A DNA stretch of 64,000 bases, from NCBI RefSeq assembly GCF_937888285.1, contig NZ_CALART010000015.1:124001-188000 (forward strand). The letters are read 5' to 3'. This stretch comes from an uncultured Aquimonas sp. (GTDB taxonomy: Bacteria; Pseudomonadota; Gammaproteobacteria; Xanthomonadales; Xanthomonadaceae). Within the stretch, counting starts at the first letter, position 1. Every line of letters begins with the position of its first letter. A program made the position numbers and the translations under genes. The notes below the pieces were generated by a model, which was not told the DNA's origin, ran no database searches, and saw only the letters and a program-made list of their open reading frames with translations. Shown one piece after another: positions 1 to 9,700 of this stretch.

Positions 1-953
1 CCCAGGGCCTGCACGCGCTCGACCACGGCGGTCTGGCGGTCGACGTCGATCGGTCCGATGCGGACGCGGTAGACCGTGCCGCTGCCGACTTCGGCGCGCT
101 CGATCCGCACCGGCCGCAGCCCGGCGCGCTCCAGCTGGTCCTGCACGCGTCGCGCGTTGCCGCGCTCGCCGTAGCTGCCGACCTGCAGCAGCACGTCGCC
201 GGCCTCGACCAGCATCGGCGGCGGCGGTTCCGCGGCCGGGCGTGCGCCGGCGGCCGCGCGCGCTGCGGGCGGCGCTTCGCCCACACCGGCATGCATGCCC
301 GGCGGCACGATCGCGCGCACCTCGACCGGGCCGGTGCCGCGGATGTGGATGCCGAGCTTCACCGCCGCCGCATAGGACAGGTCGATCAGGCGGTCGGCGT
401 GGAAGGGCCCGCGATCGTTGATCCGCACCGTCACGCTGCGGCCGTTCTCGAGATTGGTGACGCGCGCGTAGGTCGGCAGCGGCAGGGTCTTGTGCGCCGC
501 AGTGAAGGCGTACATGTCGTAGGGCTCGAAGCTCGAGGTCGGCCGGCCGTGGAACTTGGTGCCGTACCAGCTGGCCACGCCGCGCTCGACATAGCCCTCG
601 GCGCTGTCCATCACGTGGTAGCGGCGGCCGAGCACCACGTAAGGGCTGTGGTTGCCGTAGCGGGCGCGCGGCTCGGCGCGCGGCACCGGCTCGGGCAGGC
701 CGCTGACGTCGGGCGGCACTTCCGGGCCGCCGTCGCGGATGTGCGGCGCGTACAGGCCACCGCCCTGCTCATCGGCGGGTTCGCCCTGCGAAGGCGGTCG
801 ACTGGGACGCGTCGGCGCCGGACGCGCCGGCGGCACGTGGCCCTCGTCGCGGCGCGGCTTGGGCGACGATGCGCAGGCGGCGAGCAGCAGCAGGATCAGG
901 GTGGCGGCAAGCGCGGGCCTGGCGAGCACGCGCAGGCGATGCAGCGCCCTCAC
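1..953 (-). CDS. rlpA: RlpA septal ring lytic transglycosylase (3' end beyond window)
   Basis: Periplasmic lipoprotein of the RlpA family; characterised members cleave glycan strands that lack stem peptides and act at the division septum. The start is GTG at 953, overlapping the mltB stop by four bases (GTGA), which suggests translational coupling. A hydrophobic leader ends in a lipobox (LLAAC, Cys about 27), followed by a Pro/Arg-rich linker. The double-psi beta-barrel core is clear from VASWYGTKFHGRPTS and VRINDRGPFHADRLIDLS. After a second linker a SPOR domain begins (VLLQVGSYGERGNARR) and runs off the left edge, so the C-terminus is missing. The mltB-rlpA order is typical of Xanthomonadales. 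Confidence 0.93.
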   Translation of the reverse strand, partial: MRALHRLRVLARPALAATLILLLLAACASSPKPRRDEGHVPPARPAPTRPSRPPSQGEPADEQGGGLYAPHIRDGGPEVPPDVSGLPEPVPRAEPRARYGNHSPYVVLGRRYHVMDSAEGYVERGVASWYGTKFHGRPTSSFEPYDMYAFTAAHKTLPLPTYARVTNLENGRSVTVRINDRGPFHADRLIDLSYAAAVKLGIHIRGTGPVEVRAIVPPGMHAGVGEAPPAARAAAGARPAAEPPPPMLVEAGDVLLQVGSYGERGNARRVQDQLERAGLRPVRIERAEVGSGTVYRVRIGPIDVDRQTAVVERVQAL

Positions 954-1960
954 GGTGCCAGCGGGGTGGCGCCGTCGGGGCGCGCCTGCGCGATCTCGCC
1001 GGCCAGCTGGAACACCGCCAGCGAGTAGAGCTGGCTACGGTTGTAGCGCGAGATCACGTAGAAGTTCTTGAAGGCGATCCAGTGCTCGCGGCCGTCCGCG
1101 CCGTCGAGGTTGAGCACGGTCGCCGGCAGGTCGGCGCCCACGGCATAGCGCGGCCGGTAGCCGCGCTCGGCGAGGTCGGCCAGGCCATGGGTCGCTTCCA
1201 GGTTGCCCGGCGCGAACTCCTCGGCGGCCTCGAACTTCGCCGGCACCACCACCGGCTGGCCGCGCTCCCAGCCGTGGGCCACGAAGTAGTTGGCGATCGA
1301 GGCGGTGATGTCCGGCAGCGAGCCCCAGAGGTCGCGGCGGCCATCGCCATCGCCATCCACCGCGTAGGCACGGTACGAGGACGGCATGAACTGGCCCCAG
1401 CCCATGGCGCCGGCATAGCTGCCTTTCGCGGTGTTGAGGTCGATCGCCTCTTCCTGGGCCAACTTGAAGATCGTCGCCAGCTCGCTGCGGAAGAAGGCCT
1501 CACGCGGCGGGTAGAACAGGGCGAGGGTGTACAGCGCATCGAGCACCCGGTGGCTGCCGGTGATGCGGCCGTAGCTGGTCTCGACCCCCATGATCGCGAC
1601 GACCATTTCGGCGGGCACGCCGGTGTCAGCTTCGATGCGCGACAGCAAGGACCAGTGCTCGCGCAGGAAGGCCCGACCATCGTTGATCCGCCGCTCGTTC
1701 ATGAAGATCGGGCGGTAGTCGCGCCAGGGCTTGGCCTCGGCGGGTCGGGTGATGGCGTCGATAATCGACTGCTGGTAGCGCGCCTCGCCGAGCCAGCGCT
1801 CGATGTTCGCCGGATCGAGCCCATGCTTGTCAGCCGCTTCGGCGACGAAGGCTGCCCGCGCCTCACTGGACAGTTGGGGCCGCGTCGAACCGGGCGCTAC
1901 CGCAGGCAGCAGGAGGGCCGCAGAGACGGCGAGAACACGGGAAGCACGCAGGATCTGCAT
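950..1960 (-). CDS. mltB: lytic murein transglycosylase B (MltB family)
   Basis: 336-residue periplasmic lytic transglycosylase that cleaves the MurNAc-GlcNAc bond with formation of 1,6-anhydro-MurNAc. The start ATG at 1960 gives a signal peptide (VLAVSAALLLPAVA); longer upstream reading is rejected because the signal peptide would be internal. The catalytic glutamate lies in IMGVETSYGR (about E127), followed by GAMGWGQFMPSSYRAYAVD and DLWGSLPDITASIANYF, which are standard SLT_2/MltB motifs. No lipobox is visible, so it is probably a soluble form rather than a lipoprotein. It overlaps the rlpA start by four bases and the two probably form one transcript. An 82-bp gap separates it from the LON-domain gene upstream. 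Confidence 0.94.
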   Translation of the reverse strand: MQILRASRVLAVSAALLLPAVAPGSTRPQLSSEARAAFVAEAADKHGLDPANIERWLGEARYQQSIIDAITRPAEAKPWRDYRPIFMNERRINDGRAFLREHWSLLSRIEADTGVPAEMVVAIMGVETSYGRITGSHRVLDALYTLALFYPPREAFFRSELATIFKLAQEEAIDLNTAKGSYAGAMGWGQFMPSSYRAYAVDGDGDGRRDLWGSLPDITASIANYFVAHGWERGQPVVVPAKFEAAEEFAPGNLEATHGLADLAERGYRPRYAVGADLPATVLNLDGADGREHWIAFKNFYVISRYNRSQLYSLAVFQLAGEIAQARPDGATPLAP

Positions 1961-2042
1961 CGGGGACGGCACGCGGACAGCTGGAAACGCCGGCATCTTA
2001 CACGCTGCGGCGCGCGGCTCCCCTTGACCTGCTGAACGCGGC

Positions 2043-2636
2043 TCAGCCCTCGGACTGGAACTGCGGCAGCGCGTCGAGAATGCGGTCCAAGCGGTCCGCT
2101 GCCGAGTCCAGTTCCAGCAGCGCCTGCCGCGCCTCGTCGGTGAAGGGCAGCATTTCGGCAAGGCGGAACCCGACCCAGTGCGCATCGTCGAGCTGGGCCT
2201 TGCCGGCGTCCGCGTGCGGCCCGCCAAAGTGGTCGAGCAGGCGCTCCAACAGCTGCGCCAGCAGGCCATGCTGGGGCGCCACCGGCTCGGCCGCGAAGTC
2301 CTGTATCGACTCGATCTCGCCGATGATCAGGCCGGTGTCACGCATGCGGGTCTGGCGCACCCGGAAGCGCGACTCGCCAACGCAGCGGAGACCGAGCAGT
2401 CCATCAGGCAGGGTGTAGAAATCGATGATGCGCGCCAAGGTGCCGGTGGCCGCCGGCAGCGCCGGACCACCGGCTTCGACGCCTTCGAGGATCAGCGCGA
2501 CGCCAAAGGGGCTGCCGTCGCGACTGCACTGTCGCACCAGATCGAGATAGCGCGGCTCGAACACGCGCAGACGCAGGTCACCGCCCGGAAACAGGACGGT
2601 ACGCAGCGGAAACAGCGGCAGGTCGCGGACGGCCAT
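2043..2636 (-). CDS. LON N-terminal (substrate-binding) domain protein
   Basis: 197-residue stand-alone LON substrate-binding domain, without the ATPase and protease parts of Lon. The start LPLFPLRTVLFPGGDLRLRVFEPRYLDLV is the classic beginning of this domain, and VGFRLAEMLPF near the end matches the helical part. Stand-alone versions are common in proteobacteria and their role is not firmly known; peptide or protein binding is presumed. The ATG at 2636 is the natural start. It lies upstream of mltB on the same strand and could share a transcript. Confidence 0.88.
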   Translation of the reverse strand: MAVRDLPLFPLRTVLFPGGDLRLRVFEPRYLDLVRQCSRDGSPFGVALILEGVEAGGPALPAATGTLARIIDFYTLPDGLLGLRCVGESRFRVRQTRMRDTGLIIGEIESIQDFAAEPVAPQHGLLAQLLERLLDHFGGPHADAGKAQLDDAHWVGFRLAEMLPFTDEARQALLELDSAADRLDRILDALPQFQSEG

Positions 2637-2839
2637 TGACGGAGTCTAGTGCAGCGCTTCGCCCTTGGTCGAACGCCTTCGCGGCAAGCATGCATGGCGG
2701 GCGGGCTTGCGCATGCTCGCCACGCCTGCCCCGGACGTTGTCGACATACGCGCCGCACAAAGCCAACTTCACTCTGGGCCAAGCGCTGCGCAGCTCAGTG
2801 AAGCAGACCCGGAACCAGCGGGGCCCTCGGGCCGACGGC

Positions 2840-3307
2840 TCAGGAGTCGAAGCTGCCGCGGAACAGCGTGGCCTCGGCCGCGGAGTCGGCGACGGACTCG
2901 AAGGACACCGCGCTGATGCGATCGGACTCCGGAGCGGAATCCTGCGCCATGCCCTGCGGCGCCTCACCTGAAGGCACGCCCGGACGCAGGCCGACCGCGA
3001 CCACGGCCGCCAGCGCGAACGACGCCGCGAGGGCAGCCCACAGCGGTCGCTGGCTGGCCGGCCTGCGGCGCAGGCCGCGCAGCTCGCCCCGCAGCGACTC
3101 GCTGTCGGCGCGCAGGCTGGCCACAGTGCGGAGGATGGCGGCCTGGGCGGGATTTGCCGCGGCCAGACTCAGAACCTCATCTCGCGACTCGCGGCTGCCG
3201 ATGCCATCGAGTGCGGACAGCAGGGCCTGGGGCTCGGCTGCGGGCGACTGCGCCATCGCGGCGCGGTAGAGCTCGGCAAGTCGGCGGGGGGCGGGTGCGT
3301 CAGTCAT
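2840..3307 (-). CDS. putative anti-sigma factor, single-pass membrane protein
   Basis: 155-residue protein starting at ATG 3307, where ATGACTGA overlaps the stop of the sigma-factor gene by eight bases. The first 90 residues are predicted cytoplasmic and helical. One membrane segment follows (PLWAALAASFALAAVVAVGL, about residues 90-110), then a short periplasmic tail rich in Ser, Ala and Glu. Size, topology and coupling to the sigma gene fit an anti-sigma factor. I see no zinc-binding HxxxCxxC motif, so it would be a non-ZAS type. Function is inferred from context. Confidence 0.66.
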   Translation of the reverse strand: MTDAPAPRRLAELYRAAMAQSPAAEPQALLSALDGIGSRESRDEVLSLAAANPAQAAILRTVASLRADSESLRGELRGLRRRPASQRPLWAALAASFALAAVVAVGLRPGVPSGEAPQGMAQDSAPESDRISAVSFESVADSAAEATLFRGSFDS

Positions 3308-3842
3308 CGAAGTCATCCAGTCCAAGCGCCGCTAGGCGCTGCTTGATCTCATCCAGCCCGCGATAGACCAGCTTGCGGGCGGCATCCAGAGTGAGGTCGG
3401 TCAGGTCGGCGATTTCCTGCAGGGCATAGCCCTGCAGGTAGAGCTGAAGCGGCAGCCGCCGCCGCGGCGGCAGTGCCTGCATGCAGGCCCGCAGGTGCTC
3501 GACGTTCTGGGCATCGAGCGTACTGCGGTCCGGACCATGGCCAAGACCCGGCAGATCGACGAGACCTTCTTCCGTCTCCGGAAGCGCCTCGGTGGGACGT
3601 ACCTGCGCACGTCGCACCGCATCGACCAGGGCACTGGCCACCGTTCTCTGGATATAAGACGCAGGGAGTTCGGCATTTGGGTCACGCTCCAGCGTCTTCC
3701 ACAGCCGGATGCGAACTTCCTGTTCGACGTCCTCGGGGTCGATTCCGTGCTGGCTCAAGCGGTTGGACTCGATCTGGGCGCGCACGCGCGCGCCAAAACG
3801 GGCGAGCAGCGCCTCCAGCCGGAGCTTGAGTTCAGCCTGCAT
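3300..3842 (-). CDS. RNA polymerase sigma factor, ECF/sigma-70 family
   Basis: 180-residue two-domain sigma factor. Region 2 is represented by HGIDPEDVEQEVRIRLW and ASYIQRTVASALVDAVRRAQ. Region 4 is represented by ALPPRRRLPLQLYLQGYALQ and a helix-turn-helix, EIADLTDLTLDAARKLVYRG. It starts three bases after the glycosyltransferase stop and its end overlaps the start of the membrane anti-sigma candidate. This suggests a single mtgA / glycosyltransferase / sigma / anti-sigma transcript. The signal and regulon cannot be read from sequence; the neighbours suggest envelope stress or envelope modification. Confidence 0.85.
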   Translation of the reverse strand: MQAELKLRLEALLARFGARVRAQIESNRLSQHGIDPEDVEQEVRIRLWKTLERDPNAELPASYIQRTVASALVDAVRRAQVRPTEALPETEEGLVDLPGLGHGPDRSTLDAQNVEHLRACMQALPPRRRLPLQLYLQGYALQEIADLTDLTLDAARKLVYRGLDEIKQRLAALGLDDFDD

Positions 3843-3845
3843 CGG

Positions 3846-4862
3846 TCAGGCGTTCGCGCAGGCCGCCGGCGCCGGCGCTGCGGCGGAAGCACCCGGCCGC
3901 AGGGCGGTTTCGATCAGATACAGCGGTCGCTGCTTGGCTTCCATGTAGAGCCGGCCGAGGTACTCGCCGATCACCCCCAGCGCCATCAGCTGCAGGCCGC
4001 CGAGGAACAGCACGACGGTCATCAGCGAGGGATAGCCCGCCACCGGATCGCCCCACAGCAGGGTCTTGGCGATGATCACCAGGCCGTAGACGAAGGCAGC
4101 CAGCGCCGCCAGCCCGCCGGCATAGGTGCCGATCCGCAGCGGCACCGTGCTGAACGAGGTGATGCCCTCGATCGCGAAATTCCACAGCTTCCAGTAGTTG
4201 AACTTGCTGGTGCCGATGTGGCGGGGGTCACGGTGGTAGCCGATCGCGCACTGCCGATATCCCACCCAGGCGAACAGGCCCTTCATGAAGCGGTGGCGCT
4301 CGCGGACCTGGCGCAGGGCATCCAGCGCCTGTCGCGAGAGCAGGCGGAAGTCGCCGGTATCGCGCGGCACCGGGGTCGAGGACAGGCGCTCCATCAGGCG
4401 ATAGAAGCCGGCCGCAGTGAAACGCTTCAGCCAGCTCTCGCCCTCGCGTTCAAGCCGGGTGCCGTAGACCACGTCATGGCCCTCGCGCCAGCGCGCGACG
4501 AAGTCGGCGATCAGCTCGGGCGGGTCCTGCAGGTCGGCATCGATGACCACAGCGGCGTCGGCGTCGACCGCATCGAGCCCCGCAGTCAGCGCCAGCTCCT
4601 TGCCGAAGTTGCGCGACAGCCGCAGCGCGCCGCAGCGGGGGTCTTCCTGCACCAGCGAAAGCATGACCTGCCAGGTGTCGTCGCGGCTGCCGTCGTCGAT
4701 GTAGAGGATCTCGCCCACCAGATCCGGCAGCGCGTCGAGCGCGGCGCGGGTGCGCGCGTGGAAGGCGCGCAGGCCTTCGCCTTCGTTGTAGGCGGGCACC
4801 ACTACGGTCAGTCGCGAACTCACGGGCGGGCTCGTTGCGGCGTCAGGCGATCGGGCGCGCAT
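3846..4862 (-). CDS. family 2 glycosyltransferase with two C-terminal membrane helices
   Basis: Membrane-associated GT2 enzyme of the dolichol-/undecaprenyl-phosphate sugar transferase type (ArnC, GtrB, DPM1-like). The N-terminus has LTVVVPAYNEGEGLRAFH, the nucleotide-binding DADLQDPPE and the conserved RDTGDFRLLSR. Two hydrophobic segments near the C-terminus (TYAGGLAALAAFVYGLVII and LMTVVLFLGGLQLMALGVIG) are typical of this subfamily. The ATG at 4862 is used; GTG at 4823, just before SSRLTVVV, fits family length as well or better. It sits 16 bases after mtgA. The sugar is unknown; lipid-carrier loading for envelope glycan modification is the likely job. Confidence 0.87.
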   Translation of the reverse strand: MRARSPDAATSPPVSSRLTVVVPAYNEGEGLRAFHARTRAALDALPDLVGEILYIDDGSRDDTWQVMLSLVQEDPRCGALRLSRNFGKELALTAGLDAVDADAAVVIDADLQDPPELIADFVARWREGHDVVYGTRLEREGESWLKRFTAAGFYRLMERLSSTPVPRDTGDFRLLSRQALDALRQVRERHRFMKGLFAWVGYRQCAIGYHRDPRHIGTSKFNYWKLWNFAIEGITSFSTVPLRIGTYAGGLAALAAFVYGLVIIAKTLLWGDPVAGYPSLMTVVLFLGGLQLMALGVIGEYLGRLYMEAKQRPLYLIETALRPGASAAAPAPAACANA

Positions 4863-4878
4863 GCTAGCAGGCCCGCGT

Positions 4879-5622
4879 TCAGGGCAGTCCGCAGCAGTCC
4901 TGCAGGTAGGCCGGGCCGCCGAGCTGGCGCACCTGCCGCTGCACCCAGGCTGCGCGCCGCTGCAGCGCTGGCGAGGGTTGCACCGCGCTGTAGCGGCGCG
5001 GCGCCGGCAGCACCACCGCAAGGCGCGCGGACTCGACCGGGCCGAGGGCGGCTGCCGGCTTCGAGAAGAAGCGCTGCGAGGCGGCTTCGGCGCCATAGAC
5101 GCCCTCGCCGAACTCGGCCAGGTTGAGGTGCATTTCGAGAATGCGTCGCTTCGGCCACAGGCCCTCGATCAGCACCGTGAAGCCTGCCTCCAGGCCTTTG
5201 CGCGGCCAGCTGGAGGCTTCCCACAGGAACAGGTTCTTGGCGACCTGCTGGCTGAGCGTGCTGGCGCCGCGCCGGCGGCCGCCGTCCCGCGCTTCGTCGA
5301 GCGCGCTGCGGATCGCCTCGACGTCGAAGCCGGCGTGCTCGGGAAAACGCTGGTCCTCGGCCGCCACCACGGCGATCGCCAGCTGCGGCGAGATCGCTTC
5401 CAGCGGTCGCCAGCGATGCTCGGGCCAGCGTCCCTGCTCGATCCGGTAGGCCAGCATGAAGGCCGAACCCGGCGGGTCGATCCAGCGCAGGGCCAGCACC
5501 AGCCCGACCGGCAGCAGGGCCATCGCCAACGTGGCCAGCAGCAGGCGGCGCAGCCAGGGCCGCCGACGGCGCGCTTGCGGCCGTCGGCGGCCGTCCCCAT
5601 AGTCGCGGGCTGACTTTTTCAT
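4879..5622 (-). CDS. mtgA: monofunctional biosynthetic peptidoglycan transglycosylase
   Basis: 247-residue GT51 glycosyltransferase that polymerises lipid II into glycan strands without a transpeptidase domain. An Arg-rich cytoplasmic start is followed by one membrane anchor (LLLATLAMALLPVGLVLAL). All GT51 motifs are present: VAAEDQRFPEHAGFD with the catalytic Glu, GASTLSQQVAKNLFLW, RKGLEAGFTVLIE and KRRILEMHLNLAEFGEGVYG. Length is normal for MtgA. The start at 5622 is only 12 bp from the divergent hslO start, so the promoters of the two genes must overlap coding DNA. Confidence 0.95.
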   Translation of the reverse strand: MKKSARDYGDGRRRPQARRRRPWLRRLLLATLAMALLPVGLVLALRWIDPPGSAFMLAYRIEQGRWPEHRWRPLEAISPQLAIAVVAAEDQRFPEHAGFDVEAIRSALDEARDGGRRRGASTLSQQVAKNLFLWEASSWPRKGLEAGFTVLIEGLWPKRRILEMHLNLAEFGEGVYGAEAASQRFFSKPAAALGPVESARLAVVLPAPRRYSAVQPSPALQRRAAWVQRQVRQLGGPAYLQDCCGLP

Positions 5623-5634
5623 GGCGGCATCCTA

Positions 5635-6546
5635 ATGGCATTCGAAGACTCCACCCCCCTGGCGTCCGATGGGGGCGGCCTGCTCAGCCGCTTCCTGCTG
5701 GAGCGCAGCGGCCTGCGCGGCGTGCACGTCCGCCTGGACGAAGCCTGGCGCAGCATCCGCGGCCGCAGCGCCTACCCCGACGCGGTGGCCGGCCTGCTGG
5801 GTGAAGCCAGCGCCGCGGCTGCCCTGTTCACCGGGCATGTGAAGGTGGACGGGCGCCTGTCGATCCAGCTGCGCGGCAGCGGTGCGCTGCGCACGGTGTT
5901 CGCCGAGTGCACCTCGGCGGGCAGCCTGCGCGGCCTGGCGCGCTTCGAGGCGCCGCTGCCCGAACGGCTGGACCCGCGCCACTTCGGCGCCGACGCCATG
6001 CTCGCCATCACCATCGAGAGCAGCCTCGGCGAGAACCGCGAGCCGCAGCGTTATCAAGGGCTGGTAGGCCTCGATGCGGACAGCCTTGCGGCGGCGTTCG
6101 AGGACTACTTCGGCCAGTCCGAACAGCTGCCGACGCGGATCCTGCTGGCCGCCGACGGCGAGCAGGCCTGCGGCCTGATCCTGCAGCAGCTGCCTGGGGC
6201 CAGCGATGACGCCGACGCCTGGCCGCGGGCCCAGGCCCTGTTCGACACCCTCGGCCGCGACGAGCTGCTGGCCCTGCCCGCCGAAACCCTGCTCTACCGC
6301 CTGTTCCACGAAGAGGGCGTGCGCCTGGTGGCGCAGAAGCCGCTGCGTTTCGGCTGCTCCTGCTCGCGCGCGCGCGTCGGCGGCATGCTGATCTCGCTCG
6401 GCCGCCAGGAAGCCTTCGATTCACTGCAGGACGGCCGCGTCGAGGTGATCTGCGAATTCTGCGGCCAGCACTACCACTTCGATCCGGTGGACCTGGAGCA
6501 GCTGTTCGCCGGCGGCGGCAGCGGCGAGGCGGGAACGCTGCAGTAG
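5635..6546 (+). CDS. hslO: Hsp33 redox-regulated holdase chaperone
   Basis: 303-residue cytoplasmic chaperone activated by oxidation. The C-terminal zinc switch is intact as CSC (C241, C243) and CEFC (C273, C276), the CxC-X(27-32)-CxxC pattern of Hsp33. The N-terminal folded domain carries GLRGVHVRLDEAW and GLLGEASAAAALF. ATG 5635 is the only plausible start and lies 12 bp from the divergent mtgA start. Followed by a 185-bp gap in which I see no gene. Confidence 0.95.
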   Translation: MAFEDSTPLASDGGGLLSRFLLERSGLRGVHVRLDEAWRSIRGRSAYPDAVAGLLGEASAAAALFTGHVKVDGRLSIQLRGSGALRTVFAECTSAGSLRGLARFEAPLPERLDPRHFGADAMLAITIESSLGENREPQRYQGLVGLDADSLAAAFEDYFGQSEQLPTRILLAADGEQACGLILQQLPGASDDADAWPRAQALFDTLGRDELLALPAETLLYRLFHEEGVRLVAQKPLRFGCSCSRARVGGMLISLGRQEAFDSLQDGRVEVICEFCGQHYHFDPVDLEQLFAGGGSGEAGTLQ

Positions 6547-6731
6547 CGCCTGCTCGCCGCGGGCGAGGACGTCCACGCCAGATTCGCCCCTCGGTCCGCG
6601 CGGCGCAGGCGAGGCGCCATCGTCGACCGCCTCTCCGCAGTCGCCCCTTTCGTCACCGCCCCCACCTAAGGGCTATTGCTCCTCGTGGGGCCGCGCACGA
6701 GACTGCGGGCTTTGGGCCGTGGGGGCTTTCG

Positions 6732-9700
6732 ATGTCGATGTCCAGACTGCCGGCCTGGGTGGCCGGTTTCGCTTTCTTCTTTGCCTTTGATTGCAACGCT
6801 GCCGAGGGTTGGTATCGCGACCCGGCCCTGCATGGCGACACCGTGGTGTTCACCGCCGAAGGCGACCTCTGGCGGGTGCCCGCGCAGGGCGGCCTGGCCC
6901 AGCGCCTGACCACCCATCCGGCCGAAGAGGCGCAGGCCGCGCTGTCGCCAGACGGCCGCACGCTCGCCTTTGTTGCCAGTTACGACGGCGCACCGGAGGT
7001 CTACGCGATGCCGCTGGCCGGCGGCCCGCCCAAGCGCCTGTCCTTCGAGAATGCGCGGGTCTGGGTGCAGGGCTTCGCGCCCGATGGCCGGGTGGTCTAC
7101 GCCAGCGAGGCGACGGTGGGCCCCTCGTGGATGCGCGTGCTGCGGCTGGTGGATCCGCTCAGCGGCCTCACCGAGACCCTGCCGCTGGCCGATGCCCGCG
7201 AGGCCGCCTTCGACGCCGAGGCCGGTCTGCTCTACTTCACCCGTTTCGGGCTGGCGGTGACCCACGACAATGCCCGCGACTATGCGGGCGGTGCTGCCGC
7301 GCAGCTGTGGCGTTGGCGCTTGGGCTCGCGCGAGGAGGCCGAACAGCTGCAGCCCGCGGGAATCCGCGAACCGCAGCGGCCCCTGCTCGGCGCCGAGGGG
7401 CTGGTCCTGCTTGGCGAGCACGCGGGACGGGTGAACCTGTGGCGCTGGAGCGGCCAGGGCGCCGCCGAGGCACTGACCCGCCACGCCGATTTCGACGTGC
7501 GTCGACCCAGCCTGCACGGCGGTCGCGTGGTCTACCAGCACGGCGCCGACCTGCGCCTGCTCGATCTCGTCACCGGCAGCGACGCACGCATTCCGATCAC
7601 GCTGAGCTCGGACCTCGTGCAGAGCCGCGAGCGCCAGCTCGGCGAGCCGCTGAAGCATCTGCAGAGCGCCAGCCTCGCCGCCGACGGCAGCAGGGTCGTG
7701 CTGACTGCGCGTGGTCGCGCCGTGGTGGCCGGACTGGAACAGCTGAGGCGGGTCGAGATCGCCGCGCCCGACCGGGCGCGACTGCGCGAGGCCGTGTTGT
7801 CCGGCGACGGCCGCCATGTCCTTGCCATCACCGACCTCGAAGGCAGCAGCGAGATCTGGCGCTTCCCGGCCGACGGCAGCGGCGGCGGCGAGGCGCTGAC
7901 GCGCGGCGGCGATAGCCACCGCTTCCGTCTGTACCCCTCGCCGGACGGCCGTCTGCTCGCCCACACCGACAAGGCCGGCCGGCTGTTCGTGCTCGATCTG
8001 GAGAGTGGCCGCGACCGCGAGATCGACCACGGCGAGTTCGCCCGCGACGACGCCTATGCCGAGGTCAACTGGTCGCCGGACGGTCGCCATCTCGCGGTGA
8101 TCCGCGTCGACAGCGCGCGCCTGGTCAACCAGCTGGTGCTGATCGAAGTCTCGACGGGTCGTCGCGCCACGCTGAGCTCGGATCGCTATCCGGTGGTGTC
8201 GGCGGCCTTCTCGCGCGACCGCGCCTTTCTCTACTTCCTCGCCAGCCGCAGCTATGCGAGCTCGGTGCCCGGCCCCTGGGGCGATCGCAACACCGGGCCC
8301 TTCTTCGATCGCCGCAATCGCCTGTATGCGCTGGCGCTGGATCCCGAGGCGCGGTTCCCGTTCGCGCCGGCCAGCGAGCTCGACCCGCCGCCTGCCGAGA
8401 CGAATGCTGCCGGCGATGATGCGAAGGGCAAGACCAGGACCGCGCCAGCGTCGTCGGCGCTGCAGTGGGAAGGCCTCGCCGAGCGCCTGTTCGAAGCCCC
8501 CCTGCCGCCCGGCAACTACAGCCAGCTCGCCGCCGACGACAAGCGTCTGTACTTCCTCGATCGCGACAGCGCGCCGAACAGCCAGGCGGCGCTGCGCACG
8601 CTGGCGATCGGCAATGCGCCGCCCAAGCCCGAGACCTTCGCCACCGGCCTCGCCGGCTATGCGCTCTCCGGTGAGGGCAAGCACCTGCTTCTGCTGAAGG
8701 CCAAGGGCGAGAGCGGCGGCATCGGCGACGTGCTGATCGTCGAGGCCGGCGCCAAGGCGCCCGAAGACCTGTCGCGGGCTGCTGTCCGTCTGGGCGACTG
8801 GCGGCTGTCGAATGCGCCGCGCGAGGAATGGGCGCAGATGTTCGATGACGCCTGGCGCATGCACCGCGAGTTCAGCTTCGATCCGACCATGCGCGGCGTC
8901 GACTGGGACGCCCTGCGCGCCCGCTTCGCGCCGCTGCTGCCGCGGGTGCAGGACCGCATCGAACTCGACGACCTGCTGGCGCAGATGATCGCCGAGGTCG
9001 GCCTGCTGCACTCGCAGATCCGCCCGGGCGAGTACCGCGTGGCGCCGGATGCGCCGGTGCCGGCGGCGCTGGGCGCGCAGATCGGAGCCGATGCCGAAGG
9101 CCTGTTCATCGAGCACATCTACCGCAGCGACCCGGAGCTGCCCTCGGAACGCGGTCCACTGGCGCAGCCCGGCGTCGACGCCCGCGTCGGCGACCGCCTG
9201 CTGGCGGTCAATGGTCGCGCCCTGCGCACGCGCGCGGAGCTGGCGCAGGCCCTGGTCAACCAGGCGGCACAGCAGGTTCTGCTGGAATTGAAGCGCGGAT
9301 CGGCGGCCACGCACCGCACGGTGGTGCTGCCGGTGCGTCTGGATCGCGAGGCCGCGCTGCGCTACAGCGACTGGGTCGAGGGACGGCGCACACGCGTCCA
9401 GGCCGACTCCAACGGACGCGTCGGCTACCTGCACCTGCGCGCGATGGGGCCGCAGGACATGGCCAGCTTCGCCCGCGACTTCTATGCCCAGTTCGACCGC
9501 GAGGGCCTGATCATCGACGTGCGCCGCAACCGCGGCGGCAACATCGACAGCTGGATCATCGAGAAGCTGCTGCGCCGCGCCTGGGCATTCTGGCAGCCGC
9601 CGCGCGGCGCGCCCTACACCAACATGCAGCAGACCTTCCGCGGCCATCTGGTCGTGCTGGCCGACGCGCTCACCTACTCCGACGGCGAAACCTTCGCTGC

